A stretch of 64,000 nucleotides of DNA. Origin: an uncultured Lachnospiraceae bacterium (lineage in GTDB: Bacteria; Bacillota; Clostridia; Lachnospirales; Lachnospiraceae). Shown one piece after another: positions 20,604 through 29,779 of this stretch (within the stretch, counting starts at the first letter, position 1; each line of letters begins with the position of its first letter). The notes below the pieces were generated by a model. That model had not been told where the DNA came from, did no database searches, and saw nothing but the letters and a program-made list of their open reading frames with translations. The stretch covers positions 1 through 64,000 of the forward strand of contig CATOJY010000001.1 in NCBI GenBank assembly GCA_951800685.1. The letters are read 5' to 3'. Made by a program: the position numbers and the translations under genes.

Positions 20604-21380
20604 ATGTATCAGGGATTTTATAATTTAACATCCGGTATGCTTACTCAGAGCAGAAACCTGAATGTAGTCAGCAATAATATGGCAAATATTCAGACGGCGG
20701 GCTACAAGAAAGATACAATGGTGAGCAGTACCTTCCAGGAAGAAATGCTTTACCGTACAGGCAGACGGGCGAAAGAAAATAGGGAAGAACTGGCCGTGAC
20801 CTCAAAAATACGGACGGCGAGCAGGACATATGTGGATTATGAACAAGGTTCTATGGAGCCTACAGAGGGGATTTATGATTTTGCCATCCAGGGAAGAGGA
20901 TTTTTCTGTATACAGACAGAAGATGGAGTGAGATATACCAGGGACGGTTCTTTTTCCGTGGATAACCAGGGATATCTGGTACTGAATGACCAGGGACGCG
21001 TCTTGGGTAAAAATAATCGTCCGATAAAGATTGACAATGAGAACTTTAACGTAGATAATAGAGGTAACATCACGGTAGAGGAGACTGTCAGGGGAAAAGT
21101 AAGGCGAACTACCCTGGGAAGTATCCGGGTGGTGGATTTTGAGAATTATGAGAATCTTCATAAAGAAGACAACGGCATGTTTTCTACAGACCAGAATGGG
21201 AGACAGGTAGGAAATGACACGGCGATTGCCTGGAAATGCCTGGAGAGGGCGAATGTGAACATGGTGGATGAGATGACAAATATGATGTCATCACAGAGGG
21301 CGCTGCAGAGTGCCGCCCAGGTTCTAAGGCTTTATGACCAGGTGATGGGAAAATCAGCAAGTGAAGTTGGAAGCTTATAA
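20604..21380 (+). CDS. Flagellar hook-basal body (rod) protein FlgF/FlgG type
   Basis: NLNVVSNNMANIQTAGYKKD; YDFAIQGRGFFCIQTEDGVRYTRDGSF. Confidence 0.88.
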   Translation: MYQGFYNLTSGMLTQSRNLNVVSNNMANIQTAGYKKDTMVSSTFQEEMLYRTGRRAKENREELAVTSKIRTASRTYVDYEQGSMEPTEGIYDFAIQGRGFFCIQTEDGVRYTRDGSFSVDNQGYLVLNDQGRVLGKNNRPIKIDNENFNVDNRGNITVEETVRGKVRRTTLGSIRVVDFENYENLHKEDNGMFSTDQNGRQVGNDTAIAWKCLERANVNMVDEMTNMMSSQRALQSAAQVLRLYDQVMGKSASEVGSL

Positions 21381-21404
21381 ACCGATTAAGGAGGAAAATC
21401 AGCA

Positions 21405-22133
21405 ATGTATTCATCATTTTATACAGGGGCACTGGGAGCTAAGGCAAGCCTGAATAAGTTGGATGTTGTGGGCAATAACCTTGCAAATATTAATAATGGA
21501 GGGTTTAAGCCAAAGACAGCGGTGTTTTCTGATTTAATACAGTATAATCTGAACGATTCAGAGGATGCAGTTACAGAGCTTCAGGCCGGAGCCGGTGTGC
21601 GCACTCAGAATACATATACTACATTTGCGGCATCGACGCCGGTTGCATCGAACAGTGAGTTGGATTTTGCTATCATGGAGGATAATTCGTTCTTTATGGT
21701 AAGGGACAGAGGCACAAATGAAGTAAGTTATACCAGGGACGGACATTTTCACAGAGGTCAGATTGGCGATAGATTCTATTTGATGACAGATGCCGGGAAG
21801 CTGGTTCTGGACAGAAATAAGAAACCAATTGTGGTAGAAGGGCGGGGGGCAAAGGATACGCCGCTTCTGCAGCAGGTTGGGGTTTACACCTTTGAGAATC
21901 CGAGCCGTCTGATGAGTACCAGCAATAATGAGTATGTGCCGTCCGAAGACACAATGCGACCTTCGCTTGTCAAAAATCCGGAGCTGGCTCAGTGTGCATT
22001 GGAAAGCTCGGGGACAGACATGTCCATGGAGCTTACCCGTATGATTGAGAGCCAGAGAGCATATTCTTATGCTTTGAAGATGGTTCTTACATCGGATGAG
22101 ATTGTAGGTACGATTAATTCGCTGAAAGGATAA
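21405..22133 (+). CDS. Flagellar hook-basal body (rod) protein FlgF/FlgG type, second copy
   Basis: LNKLDVVGNNLANINNGGFKPK; LTRMIESQRAYSYALKMV. Confidence 0.87.
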   Translation: MYSSFYTGALGAKASLNKLDVVGNNLANINNGGFKPKTAVFSDLIQYNLNDSEDAVTELQAGAGVRTQNTYTTFAASTPVASNSELDFAIMEDNSFFMVRDRGTNEVSYTRDGHFHRGQIGDRFYLMTDAGKLVLDRNKKPIVVEGRGAKDTPLLQQVGVYTFENPSRLMSTSNNEYVPSEDTMRPSLVKNPELAQCALESSGTDMSMELTRMIESQRAYSYALKMVLTSDEIVGTINSLKG

Positions 22134-22163
22134 AGCGCGTCAGAAAATTTTGGAGGTGTCAAA

Positions 22164-22961
22164 TTGGCTACGATTATTACTGTATCAAACCAGAAAGGCG
22201 GAGTGGGAAAAACTACCACATCTGCGGCTCTGGCCGCCGGCATTGCGGACAGAGGAAACAAAGTGCTATGTATCGATTTAGATCCCCAGGGAAATTTGGG
22301 ATTCTGTCTGGGAGCCGATATGGAAAATGCACATACAGTGCTGGATGTGCTGAACGGCACGGTTTCCATAGAGGAGGCGGTGTGCCATGCTGACACCTGC
22401 GATATGCTGATTTCAGATATTACTCTGAGTAATAATGGGATGGAACAGGTTTCCAGTGAACGGGAATTTATACTAAAAAAAGCGATAGCTCCTGTTCAGG
22501 AACAATATGATTATATTATTATTGACACGCCGCCGGCATTGAATCTGCTGACGGCTAATGCGTATGCAGTCTCTGATTTTTTGATTATCCCCATGGTGGC
22601 TGATATCCTTAGCCTGGTGGGGCTTTCCCAGCTTTGGGAGACAGTGGAATCTGTTCGGAGCCTTTTCAATTCAGAGCTGAAGGTTCTGGGAATTCTGCTT
22701 ACCCGCTATAACCGCAGGACTCTTTTGTCGAGAGATGTAGATGAACTTGCGGCACAGCTTGCGGATCAGATGGGAACGGTAGTATTTAAGAGTAAGATTC
22801 GTCCGGGAGTGGCAATCGCAGAAGCGCCGGCTCACGGCGAGAGTATCTTTACATATAATCCGCGTTCCGGAGCTGTACAGGATTATCTGGAATTTATTGA
22901 TGAGATAGCGGAGACGATTCATCTAAAGGGAGGAACAGAACATGGCGAAGAAAACGAATAA
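22164..22961 (+). CDS. ParA/Soj family ATPase (TTG start)
   Basis: deviant Walker A KGGVGKTTTSAALA; CIDLDPQGNLGF; YIIIDTPPALNLLTANA; LLTRYNRRT. Confidence 0.94.
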   Translation: MATIITVSNQKGGVGKTTTSAALAAGIADRGNKVLCIDLDPQGNLGFCLGADMENAHTVLDVLNGTVSIEEAVCHADTCDMLISDITLSNNGMEQVSSEREFILKKAIAPVQEQYDYIIIDTPPALNLLTANAYAVSDFLIIPMVADILSLVGLSQLWETVESVRSLFNSELKVLGILLTRYNRRTLLSRDVDELAAQLADQMGTVVFKSKIRPGVAIAEAPAHGESIFTYNPRSGAVQDYLEFIDEIAETIHLKGGTEHGEENE

Positions 22962-23727
22962 AACTGCCCACGTACTGAATCTTTTGACGAAAAGTCCGGC
23001 GGCCCAGGACGAAGGAAGCGCAGAAGAAAATAAGATTCCTGCGGAAAATCAGGCCGCGGCTCCGGTGGCTGCTGCTGCAACAGTCACAGTAGTGGACGAG
23101 AGCGGCAATGAACAGTTGGAAAAGAGTATTCTGGAACAGTTGGAAAATGAGGTTTCCCAGGCAGATTCAGCAGAGGTGAAACCTGCGTCTGCAGCAAAGG
23201 CAAAGATTCCGGCAGCAAAAGAAGAGGTTTCCATGCCGGAACCGGAGATTTCTATGGGGCAGACAGAGATACCTGCCGTGAAAGAGGAAGTTTCAGCGTC
23301 CCCAACAGAGACGCCTGCGGCACAGCCGGAAGCCCCGGTGATAAAAGAGGAAGCTTCAGTGCCGGAGAGGACAGAAATGCCGACCGTGACGGCAGAAGGA
23401 AAAACAGCAGATGTGGAAGCAAAGGAGGAAGCAGCTCCGGAAAAGACTGCAGTGAAGGAGTCTTCTTTTATAAATGTGATGGAAGAACTGCTGAAACGGC
23501 AGGATATTAATAAATATATGGAACAGTACAAAGTGTGCCGGTGCGAGAGATGCCGGGCAGATGTAGAAGCGCTTACGCTTACGCGGCTTCCGGCGAAATA
23601 CGTGGCAGCAAAGAGCGGCTTCGGGACATCTGGCATGAATTACTATGAGAATAAATATAAGATACGGATTTTGACGGAAATCATACGTTCCTGCGTTGCA
23701 GTGAGAGAACATCCCCGCCATGATTAA
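22942..23727 (+). CDS. ComFB-domain protein with long acidic Pro/Ala/Glu-rich N-terminus
   Basis: C-terminal INVMEELLKRQDINKYMEQYKVCRCERCRADVEALTLTRLPAKYV matches the ComFB family pattern. Confidence 0.82.
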   Translation: MAKKTNKTAHVLNLLTKSPAAQDEGSAEENKIPAENQAAAPVAAAATVTVVDESGNEQLEKSILEQLENEVSQADSAEVKPASAAKAKIPAAKEEVSMPEPEISMGQTEIPAVKEEVSASPTETPAAQPEAPVIKEEASVPERTEMPTVTAEGKTADVEAKEEAAPEKTAVKESSFINVMEELLKRQDINKYMEQYKVCRCERCRADVEALTLTRLPAKYVAAKSGFGTSGMNYYENKYKIRILTEIIRSCVAVREHPRHD

Positions 23728-23752
23728 TCGCGGGAAAATCATCTGTCGGGTA

Positions 23753-23779
23753 TTATCTTTTTGAGGGATTTGCCGATAA
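23753..23779 (+). promoter_or_regulatory. Candidate sigma-28 promoter upstream of fliD
   Basis: TTAT-N15-GCCGATAA. Confidence 0.65.
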
Positions 23780-23850
23780 ATACAATATAGAATTTTGTAT
23801 ATTAAGTATATTAAGATTGTTCAAACTATCTTGAAAGGAGAGATATTTAT

Positions 23851-26283
23851 ATGGCAAAGGTAAATAGTTTGGGAAATACAAGCCTCAGAGGATTTGGCGG
23901 CATGGCGTCAGGAATCGACAGGGATGCGATGATTGAAGCGATGACAGCGGGGACAACCTCAAAGATTACAACACAGCGGAATAAGATGCAGACCCTCCAG
24001 TGGAAACAGGAAGCATACCAGAGCGTCAGCGGTAAGATTATTGACTTGGATGACAAATATTTCACATATTCATCTTCTAAATGTTTAAAGAGTGCATCAT
24101 TATTTGCAAGAAATCAGATTACAGCTATTGGGGATGAGAAGTATACAAGGTTTGTGAAAGCATCAGGGACTTCCTCGATGATAGATAATCTGTCCATATT
24201 AGGCGTAAAGCAGCTGGCAACTACCGCCAGCCGAAGATCAGCAAGCAATGTCGGAAAACTTTCTACAACGCTAAATTCGATGGATCAGGAAGTAAATATT
24301 TCTAATCTGAAGGATACGCAGCTTCGTTTTGGCGTGTGGACTCCGTTAGATGGAGGTAAATTTAATAATACCACTACATTTACCATGCCAACATCTTATA
24401 AGGATGAGAGTGGAACAGAACATTACATTGATTATACGACAGATGACATCGAAGGACTGGTAGACGAGCTGAATGCAGCGCTGAAAAATTCTGATGTTAT
24501 GCTTGGGGAAGATAAGATTTTCGACGTCATGGAATTTAAATATGAAAATGGAAAGATTAATATCAGTACGGATGGTAAAAAGTCTACAAATTATGTGATG
24601 CGTTCAACTTCTACGGCATTAGGAGCATTGGGGTATCAGGTAGATGCGGAGGCAGATAAGGAAGGGATTTCTTTCAATAAGTTTAATGACAATGTAGGAA
24701 ATTTTGCAGATTCTTATCGCAAGACCTATAAGGCAGACGAGTACTTTACCGGAAAGAAAGTTACTTTTAATTATGACGGTACTTCAAAAGATATAGAGTT
24801 GATTACCCAGGAAGAATATGATACTTTATTTAAAGATTCTACATTAACCGGAGAAGAGAGGCTTGCAAAGATGGCAGAGAATCTCCAGGTGCGTCTTGAC
24901 AGGGCGTTTGGTACGGGCAATGTAAAGGCAGAGCTTACAAATGTTGACGGAAAGGATACATTGGCATTCAGTACAAAGAATGATGCTTCTACGGTTACAA
25001 TCACATCTTTTAATGAGGATGTTAAGGATGCGCTTGGTATTGTATACGGTGCGTCAAACAAAGTGAATACTTATGCCACACTGGATAAGGCGAACCTGGG
25101 AATCAGCAAGGATGATATGAGCAATTATACAGATGCCAACGGAAATCTGGATTTGGTGATTAACGGTGTAAAGATTGAGGGGCTGACTGCGAAGAGTACA
25201 GTCGGGGATATCATATCGAAGATTAATGCGACACCGGAGGCAGGCGTAAAAGCTTCTTATGTAGATTCTACAGGACAGCTGATGCTGGTATCGTCTGAGA
25301 CAGGCGCGGGCAGGCAGATTGATGTGAGCGGAAGCGAACTGGCAAAGAAGCTCTTTATGGCAGATCCGGATAATGAGGACGCCGGATTTGTGGCAGGGCA
25401 GGATGCAGAGATTGCTGTAAGCTATGGAGATGGGACTGTAGTGAATTTAACGCGTTCCTCCAATACTTTCGATTTAGAGGGATTAAAGGTATCCGTAACA
25501 GGTAAATTTGGATATGACGCGGCAGGAAATCTGGACAGTTCCCAGACGGTTACTTTTAGTGCACAGGCAGACGTGGATGGAGTGGCAGAACTTGTATCAA
25601 AATTTTTTGAAGAATACAATGCACTGGTAGAAGAGGTAAATACGCAGATTACTTCAAAGCCGGATAGCTCTTATGGTCCGCTTACTGATGAACAGAAGGC
25701 AGAGATGACGGAAGCAGAAATTGAGCGCTGGGAGAAAAAGGCGAAACAGGGTCTGCTATTTAACGACGGTACGATGCGTGATTTGAGCGGCAGCCTTCAG
25801 AGCTTTTTAACGGATTTGATGGGAACCGGTATTTCCTACGATGATTTGGAGGAAATGGGAATCAGCGTTTCCAGCAACTATATGGATGGTGGGAAGATTG
25901 AGTTTAATGAAGCAAAGTTTAAACAGGCGATGTCTACACAACCGGATAAGGTTGCAAAAGTATTTACAGGTGAAGGAACTTCTTCAAAGGGACTGGCACA
26001 GTCCATGCAGGATCGGATGACGCCGTACGCTACTCGGTATGGAACGAGGAACGGAGGTTCTTATGGACGTTTGATAGAGGAGGCAGGTTCCCCTAAAGTG
26101 CCAATATCTGTTATGGATAACTATATATACAGAGAGATTGAATCTATTCAGGATATGATTGCAACTCTTCAGGAGAGGCTTTCCAGTGAAGAAGATCGTT
26201 ATATTAAACAGTTCACTTCCATGGAAACGATGATTAACAAACTGAATACGCAGTCGGGGTATTTGTCTCAGCTTCAGGGCTAA
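23851..26283 (+). CDS. fliD: Flagellar filament capping protein FliD
   Basis: 810 aa; GMASGIDRDAMIEAMTAG; C-terminal coiled coil. Confidence 0.94.
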   Translation: MAKVNSLGNTSLRGFGGMASGIDRDAMIEAMTAGTTSKITTQRNKMQTLQWKQEAYQSVSGKIIDLDDKYFTYSSSKCLKSASLFARNQITAIGDEKYTRFVKASGTSSMIDNLSILGVKQLATTASRRSASNVGKLSTTLNSMDQEVNISNLKDTQLRFGVWTPLDGGKFNNTTTFTMPTSYKDESGTEHYIDYTTDDIEGLVDELNAALKNSDVMLGEDKIFDVMEFKYENGKINISTDGKKSTNYVMRSTSTALGALGYQVDAEADKEGISFNKFNDNVGNFADSYRKTYKADEYFTGKKVTFNYDGTSKDIELITQEEYDTLFKDSTLTGEERLAKMAENLQVRLDRAFGTGNVKAELTNVDGKDTLAFSTKNDASTVTITSFNEDVKDALGIVYGASNKVNTYATLDKANLGISKDDMSNYTDANGNLDLVINGVKIEGLTAKSTVGDIISKINATPEAGVKASYVDSTGQLMLVSSETGAGRQIDVSGSELAKKLFMADPDNEDAGFVAGQDAEIAVSYGDGTVVNLTRSSNTFDLEGLKVSVTGKFGYDAAGNLDSSQTVTFSAQADVDGVAELVSKFFEEYNALVEEVNTQITSKPDSSYGPLTDEQKAEMTEAEIERWEKKAKQGLLFNDGTMRDLSGSLQSFLTDLMGTGISYDDLEEMGISVSSNYMDGGKIEFNEAKFKQAMSTQPDKVAKVFTGEGTSSKGLAQSMQDRMTPYATRYGTRNGGSYGRLIEEAGSPKVPISVMDNYIYREIESIQDMIATLQERLSSEEDRYIKQFTSMETMINKLNTQSGYLSQLQG

Positions 26284-26295
26284 AGAGAGGATTAG

Positions 26296-26709
26296 ATGAA
26301 CGCATATCAGAAATATAAGGAAAAGAGTATTCTTTCTATGTCGGGACCGGAGCTGGTGCTTCTGTTGTTTGAAGAAGCAGATAAGCGGTTAGCGAGAGCA
26401 GGATACGCGCTGGAAGATAAAGATTACGTGAATTTTGATAAAGCGCTTAATCGGACGTTTATGATTGTGCAGTATTTGATACAGATTTTAGATCTGGAAC
26501 AGCCAATTAGCCGGGAATTAAGAGAAATTTATCAGTATGTGCTTTATGATATTGGCCGTCTGCAGGCCGGACGGGAAAGACGGAAGGATGAAATTCCGCG
26601 TATTCGTCAGATATTATCAGGCTTGAAGGAAGCGTTCGACCAGGCATGGCATACGGTAGGTATGAGCGGCGGCAGAGCGATGCAGCATGATCTTGGAGTC
26701 CGGGGATAG
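26296..26709 (+). CDS. fliS: Flagellar export chaperone FliS
   Basis: AYQKYKEKSILSMSGPELVLLLFEEADKRLARA; follows fliD. Confidence 0.93.
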   Translation: MNAYQKYKEKSILSMSGPELVLLLFEEADKRLARAGYALEDKDYVNFDKALNRTFMIVQYLIQILDLEQPISRELREIYQYVLYDIGRLQAGRERRKDEIPRIRQILSGLKEAFDQAWHTVGMSGGRAMQHDLGVRG

Positions 26710-26717
26710 GAGAGAAG

Positions 26718-27113
26718 ATGGCTCTTAACAAAGAAAAAGTTATGATTTTGGTTCAGCGGCGGTTGTCACTTATCCAGGGGATAAGCCGGCTGACTGCTGA
26801 ATTGGCAGATGCCCTTTCGCGAAGGGATGAAGTATCCGTTAATATGCTGCTTCAAATGCGTGCAGATGAGATGGGAAAATTAGATGAGTGCATGGAGGAA
26901 ATCTGGAAGACAGGGGAAGAAGGCGTCTCTGAGACAGAGGAATTAAGGCATTTACTGACTTGTGATCCATTTCGTGAAACAGCTGGTCCAGGGTATGAGG
27001 AACGGAAAATTTTTGAAATTAGGCAGAAGACACAGGCGTTGATTAAAAAGCTTCAGGAAGAGGATAGGAAAATCAATCGGAGTGTTGCCGGGAATCAATC
27101 ATTTTATGATTGA
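26718..27113 (+). CDS. FliT-like flagellar protein
   Basis: 131 aa helical protein directly downstream of fliS; weak sequence signature. Confidence 0.55.
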   Translation: MALNKEKVMILVQRRLSLIQGISRLTAELADALSRRDEVSVNMLLQMRADEMGKLDECMEEIWKTGEEGVSETEELRHLLTCDPFRETAGPGYEERKIFEIRQKTQALIKKLQEEDRKINRSVAGNQSFYD

Positions 27114-27123
27114 TTCCCGGCAA
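27085..27123 (+). repeat. Perfect 17-bp inverted repeat with 5-nt loop
   Basis: TTGCCGGGAATCAATCA-tttta-TGATTGATTCCCGGCAA; overlaps the 3' end and stop codon of the FliT-like gene. Confidence 0.95.
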
Positions 27124-27179
27124 AATGCCTGAGGACAGTGTATTATTGCAAATACCCTGGCGTTAAGGAGAAAACAGGG

Positions 27180-28370
27180 ATGAAACAATTGTTGTATGAA
27201 GGACGCTTTTTGGCAGAAATTACTGCCAATGTCGTTCGGCAGGAGAATTTAAAAATTGTACATAACAGAATAGACTGGGAAAGGATATATCGGCTGGCAG
27301 ATTATCATCGGATAGCGCCTGTTATGTACCTTGGTCTATTAGGAAATGGAGAAGTGTTGCCTGACAGATGGAGTCAACGCTTTTTTCTGCGTTATCAGGA
27401 GGCTCTGCAATATGGTGTAAAGTGTGAAGCGGAAGAGCAGACGCTGCTGAAGCTGCTTAGTGAGAAAAAGGCATTCTGCATTGTGTTTTCAAACTCCAGG
27501 GTACGCAGTTTGTACCCATTGCCTGAAATGGCAGGAAAGCGCCCTCTGGGCCTTCTGACAGACAAATCCAGTTACTCTATGGTGAAAGGCTTCTTGATTG
27601 ATTTGGGATATGAGACGGCAAACACCTTTCAGGGGTTTGGGGAGTCTATGGTGAAAGAACAGGGGATTGAAGTGGAAATTTATCATACACTGCCTTTTAT
27701 AGTTCCGGCCTTCCAGAAGGAGGTTTCGTGGCTGATGGATACGGCAGAAGAAGAAGAGGGATTTCCGGAAGGGATACCTGTACTTCCCTTGGAAAGTGAT
27801 TTCCTGTTCCGCATGGCGCGCGCATCATACCGTTACGTGACGGACAGCTTAAAGCTGTGGGAGATGCTGGATTTGATGATGTTCCATAGAAAAATCAAGG
27901 ACAGCTTAAGCTTGGAAAATATCCAGGCTCAGATGAAGGATTTGGGAATAGAGGATTTATCCTGGAAGCTTTTGGAGCTTTCATACTTTTGGTTTGGAAG
28001 TAAAGCAGAGCTTAAAAAGCTGGAGCAGAAAGAGGATATGACTGTATTTGACATGTTGGAAAATCGTATATTGCTTATGGGGCAAGATTCTGATAATCAG
28101 GAGAAAAATGAGCAGGCGCTTCAATTGGCAGAACAGATTCAGAAAGCGAAAGCCAAGGCACAGAAGAAAGAGGAGAAGAATATTTTAAAAGAGAAGCGGA
28201 AGGAAAGCCGTGCAGAATTCCGTAAGATGCTGCGCTGGGTATTTCCGGATTATCATTATATGTGTACGATTTATCCTAAATTGGAGAGACTTCCTGTGTT
28301 GCTGCCATTTTTCTGGTGCTGCAGGGGATTGCGGATATTGAAAAGAGCATTAAAAAGGCAAGAGAAGTAA
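27180..28370 (+). CDS. Nucleotidyltransferase-family (NTP_transf_5-like) protein, apparently degenerate active site
   Basis: overall pattern DWERIYRLADYHRIAPVMY...SEKKAFCIVFSNSRVRSLYP...RPLGLLTDKSSYSMVKGFLIDLGYE resembling LKGxxLaxlyP...RpmgDiDLLV proteins. Confidence 0.6.
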   Translation: MKQLLYEGRFLAEITANVVRQENLKIVHNRIDWERIYRLADYHRIAPVMYLGLLGNGEVLPDRWSQRFFLRYQEALQYGVKCEAEEQTLLKLLSEKKAFCIVFSNSRVRSLYPLPEMAGKRPLGLLTDKSSYSMVKGFLIDLGYETANTFQGFGESMVKEQGIEVEIYHTLPFIVPAFQKEVSWLMDTAEEEEGFPEGIPVLPLESDFLFRMARASYRYVTDSLKLWEMLDLMMFHRKIKDSLSLENIQAQMKDLGIEDLSWKLLELSYFWFGSKAELKKLEQKEDMTVFDMLENRILLMGQDSDNQEKNEQALQLAEQIQKAKAKAQKKEEKNILKEKRKESRAEFRKMLRWVFPDYHYMCTIYPKLERLPVLLPFFWCCRGLRILKRALKRQEK

Positions 28371-28383
28371 TCATGAAGATTAG

Positions 28384-28442
28384 AAAAAGCAGTACGGAGA
28401 AATGTTTTCTTAAAAAAGAAATATTTCTCCGTACTGCTTTTT
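28384..28442. terminator. Bidirectional intrinsic terminator between convergent genes
   Basis: AAAAAGCAGTACGGAGAAAT...ATTTCTCCGTACTGCTTTTT. Confidence 0.92.
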
Positions 28443-28446
28443 CTGC

Positions 28447-28698
28447 TTATGCATCACAATCATCTGTTTCATTGGAATGAAGCATAGACTGCAGGGAACA
28501 TAAGGAATGGATATCCGCCGGGATGACAGCGCTCTTTGTAGCTTGTTCCATTTCTGAAAGCTCTTCCCGGAGAATAGAAATCTGTTTTGGCGCATCAATG
28601 GCGACACGTACGCCATCAGTAGCACAGTCAATAATCGTAATACGGACATTTCCACCTATTAAAAAGCTTTCATTCTTCTTACGTCTGAGAATCAGCAT
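28447..28698 (-). CDS. csrA: Carbon storage regulator CsrA
   Basis: MLILRRKKNESFLIGGNVRITIIDCATDGVRVAIDAPKQISILREEL; start at 28698 within a longer ORF. Confidence 0.96.
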   Translation of the reverse strand: MLILRRKKNESFLIGGNVRITIIDCATDGVRVAIDAPKQISILREELSEMEQATKSAVIPADIHSLCSLQSMLHSNETDDCDA

Positions 28699-29170
28699 AA
28701 TCAGCACTCCTATCTGTTGAATTTTCTGCTGGGCAAACAGTTTGGAAAGAACGTATCTGATGACGAATTCCATATTCGGAATTCGTCAAAATTACCTGCA
28801 TACCAATATGTGTTTCAGGATTTATCGCAAGAGGAGCTTTCAGGTTTACCGTAGTATCCAAGTAATTATCCCGTACAGTACAAAGTGTATAGTAGCATAA
28901 TTCTTCACTGTCTGAAACATTAAGAAAAGATAATTCCTCTGAGCTAAGGTATGGAGTATAGTCCGGACATAAATATATCGGATTCAACATAGCAAAGCAA
29001 ATCAAAGACTTCTCTACAGATTGCAGTAAAATGATAGAATCATCATTGTGACTCAGATACAGGGGAAGATACTTTTTCAAATTTGGAAAGCCAAACAGAC
29101 CATCCGGGAATATGATAAGATCTTCCTCTGTATATTCAACTTCGCCATAATAATCAGTTTGTATCAACAT
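28679..29170 (-). CDS. fliW: Flagellar assembly factor FliW
   Basis: IIFPDGLFGFPNLKKYLPL; NLKAPLAINPETHIGMQVIL; overlaps csrA start by about 20 nt. Confidence 0.95.
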   Translation of the reverse strand: MLIQTDYYGEVEYTEEDLIIFPDGLFGFPNLKKYLPLYLSHNDDSIILLQSVEKSLICFAMLNPIYLCPDYTPYLSSEELSFLNVSDSEELCYYTLCTVRDNYLDTTVNLKAPLAINPETHIGMQVILTNSEYGIRHQIRSFQTVCPAENSTDRSADYADSQT

Positions 29171-29183
29171 AAGCAAAACTCTC

Positions 29184-29747
29184 CTATACAGATAAATTGA
29201 GCTGCTGTCCGGGATCTGCCGATTCAGGGAAATAATTAAATCCTCCTGTATATTCAAAATGCACATCCGGATACTGAGTAATAATTGTCATGGAAAGAGC
29301 CGGAACAAAGGATAAGCTGCCGCTTGCAACACGCATCTCAAAAGCGCCTCTTTCTACATTGTAAGAAGCTTGTGCCTGACCAGGTGAATAATTAATATTC
29401 GCATCCGAAACAGAGACAGGAGCTTTTTGTACAATATCGGCTCCGGAATTTATCCGGTTGGCAGAGGGAGCAGGAGTCATCGGCTGTGCGGCCGTACCGG
29501 ATACGGAAGACGGAGGTGTGTGTACAGGTTTCGGCGCCGGAGCACGGTGAGAACCAGAGAATGCACGGTTAATGCTAGATACATCACGAACATTCGTACT
29601 TGCTCCGACACGCTGTGCAAACGCCTTATGGCGTGCCATAGCCTTCCTTCTCTCAATATCCAAAGAATCTTCTGAAACAAGACGTGCATTTTCAGAGAAC
29701 CTCACTGCTTTAAAAGAATCCGTTGAAATGTTTAAAAGCTGTGCCAT
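29184..29747 (-). CDS. DUF6470-like protein of flagellar late operons
   Basis: 187 aa between flgL and fliW; family assignment from position and N-terminal pattern only. Confidence 0.55.
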   Translation of the reverse strand: MAQLLNISTDSFKAVRFSENARLVSEDSLDIERRKAMARHKAFAQRVGASTNVRDVSSINRAFSGSHRAPAPKPVHTPPSSVSGTAAQPMTPAPSANRINSGADIVQKAPVSVSDANINYSPGQAQASYNVERGAFEMRVASGSLSFVPALSMTIITQYPDVHFEYTGGFNYFPESADPGQQLNLSV

Positions 29748-29779
29748 AATTGTTACCTCCTTTCATAAGTAACTATATT

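Noticed and set aside
28384-28442. Long inverted repeat as possible mobile-element end or sRNA
   Set aside because: Sits between convergent genes with A-run/T-run flanks; ordinary bidirectional terminator explains it
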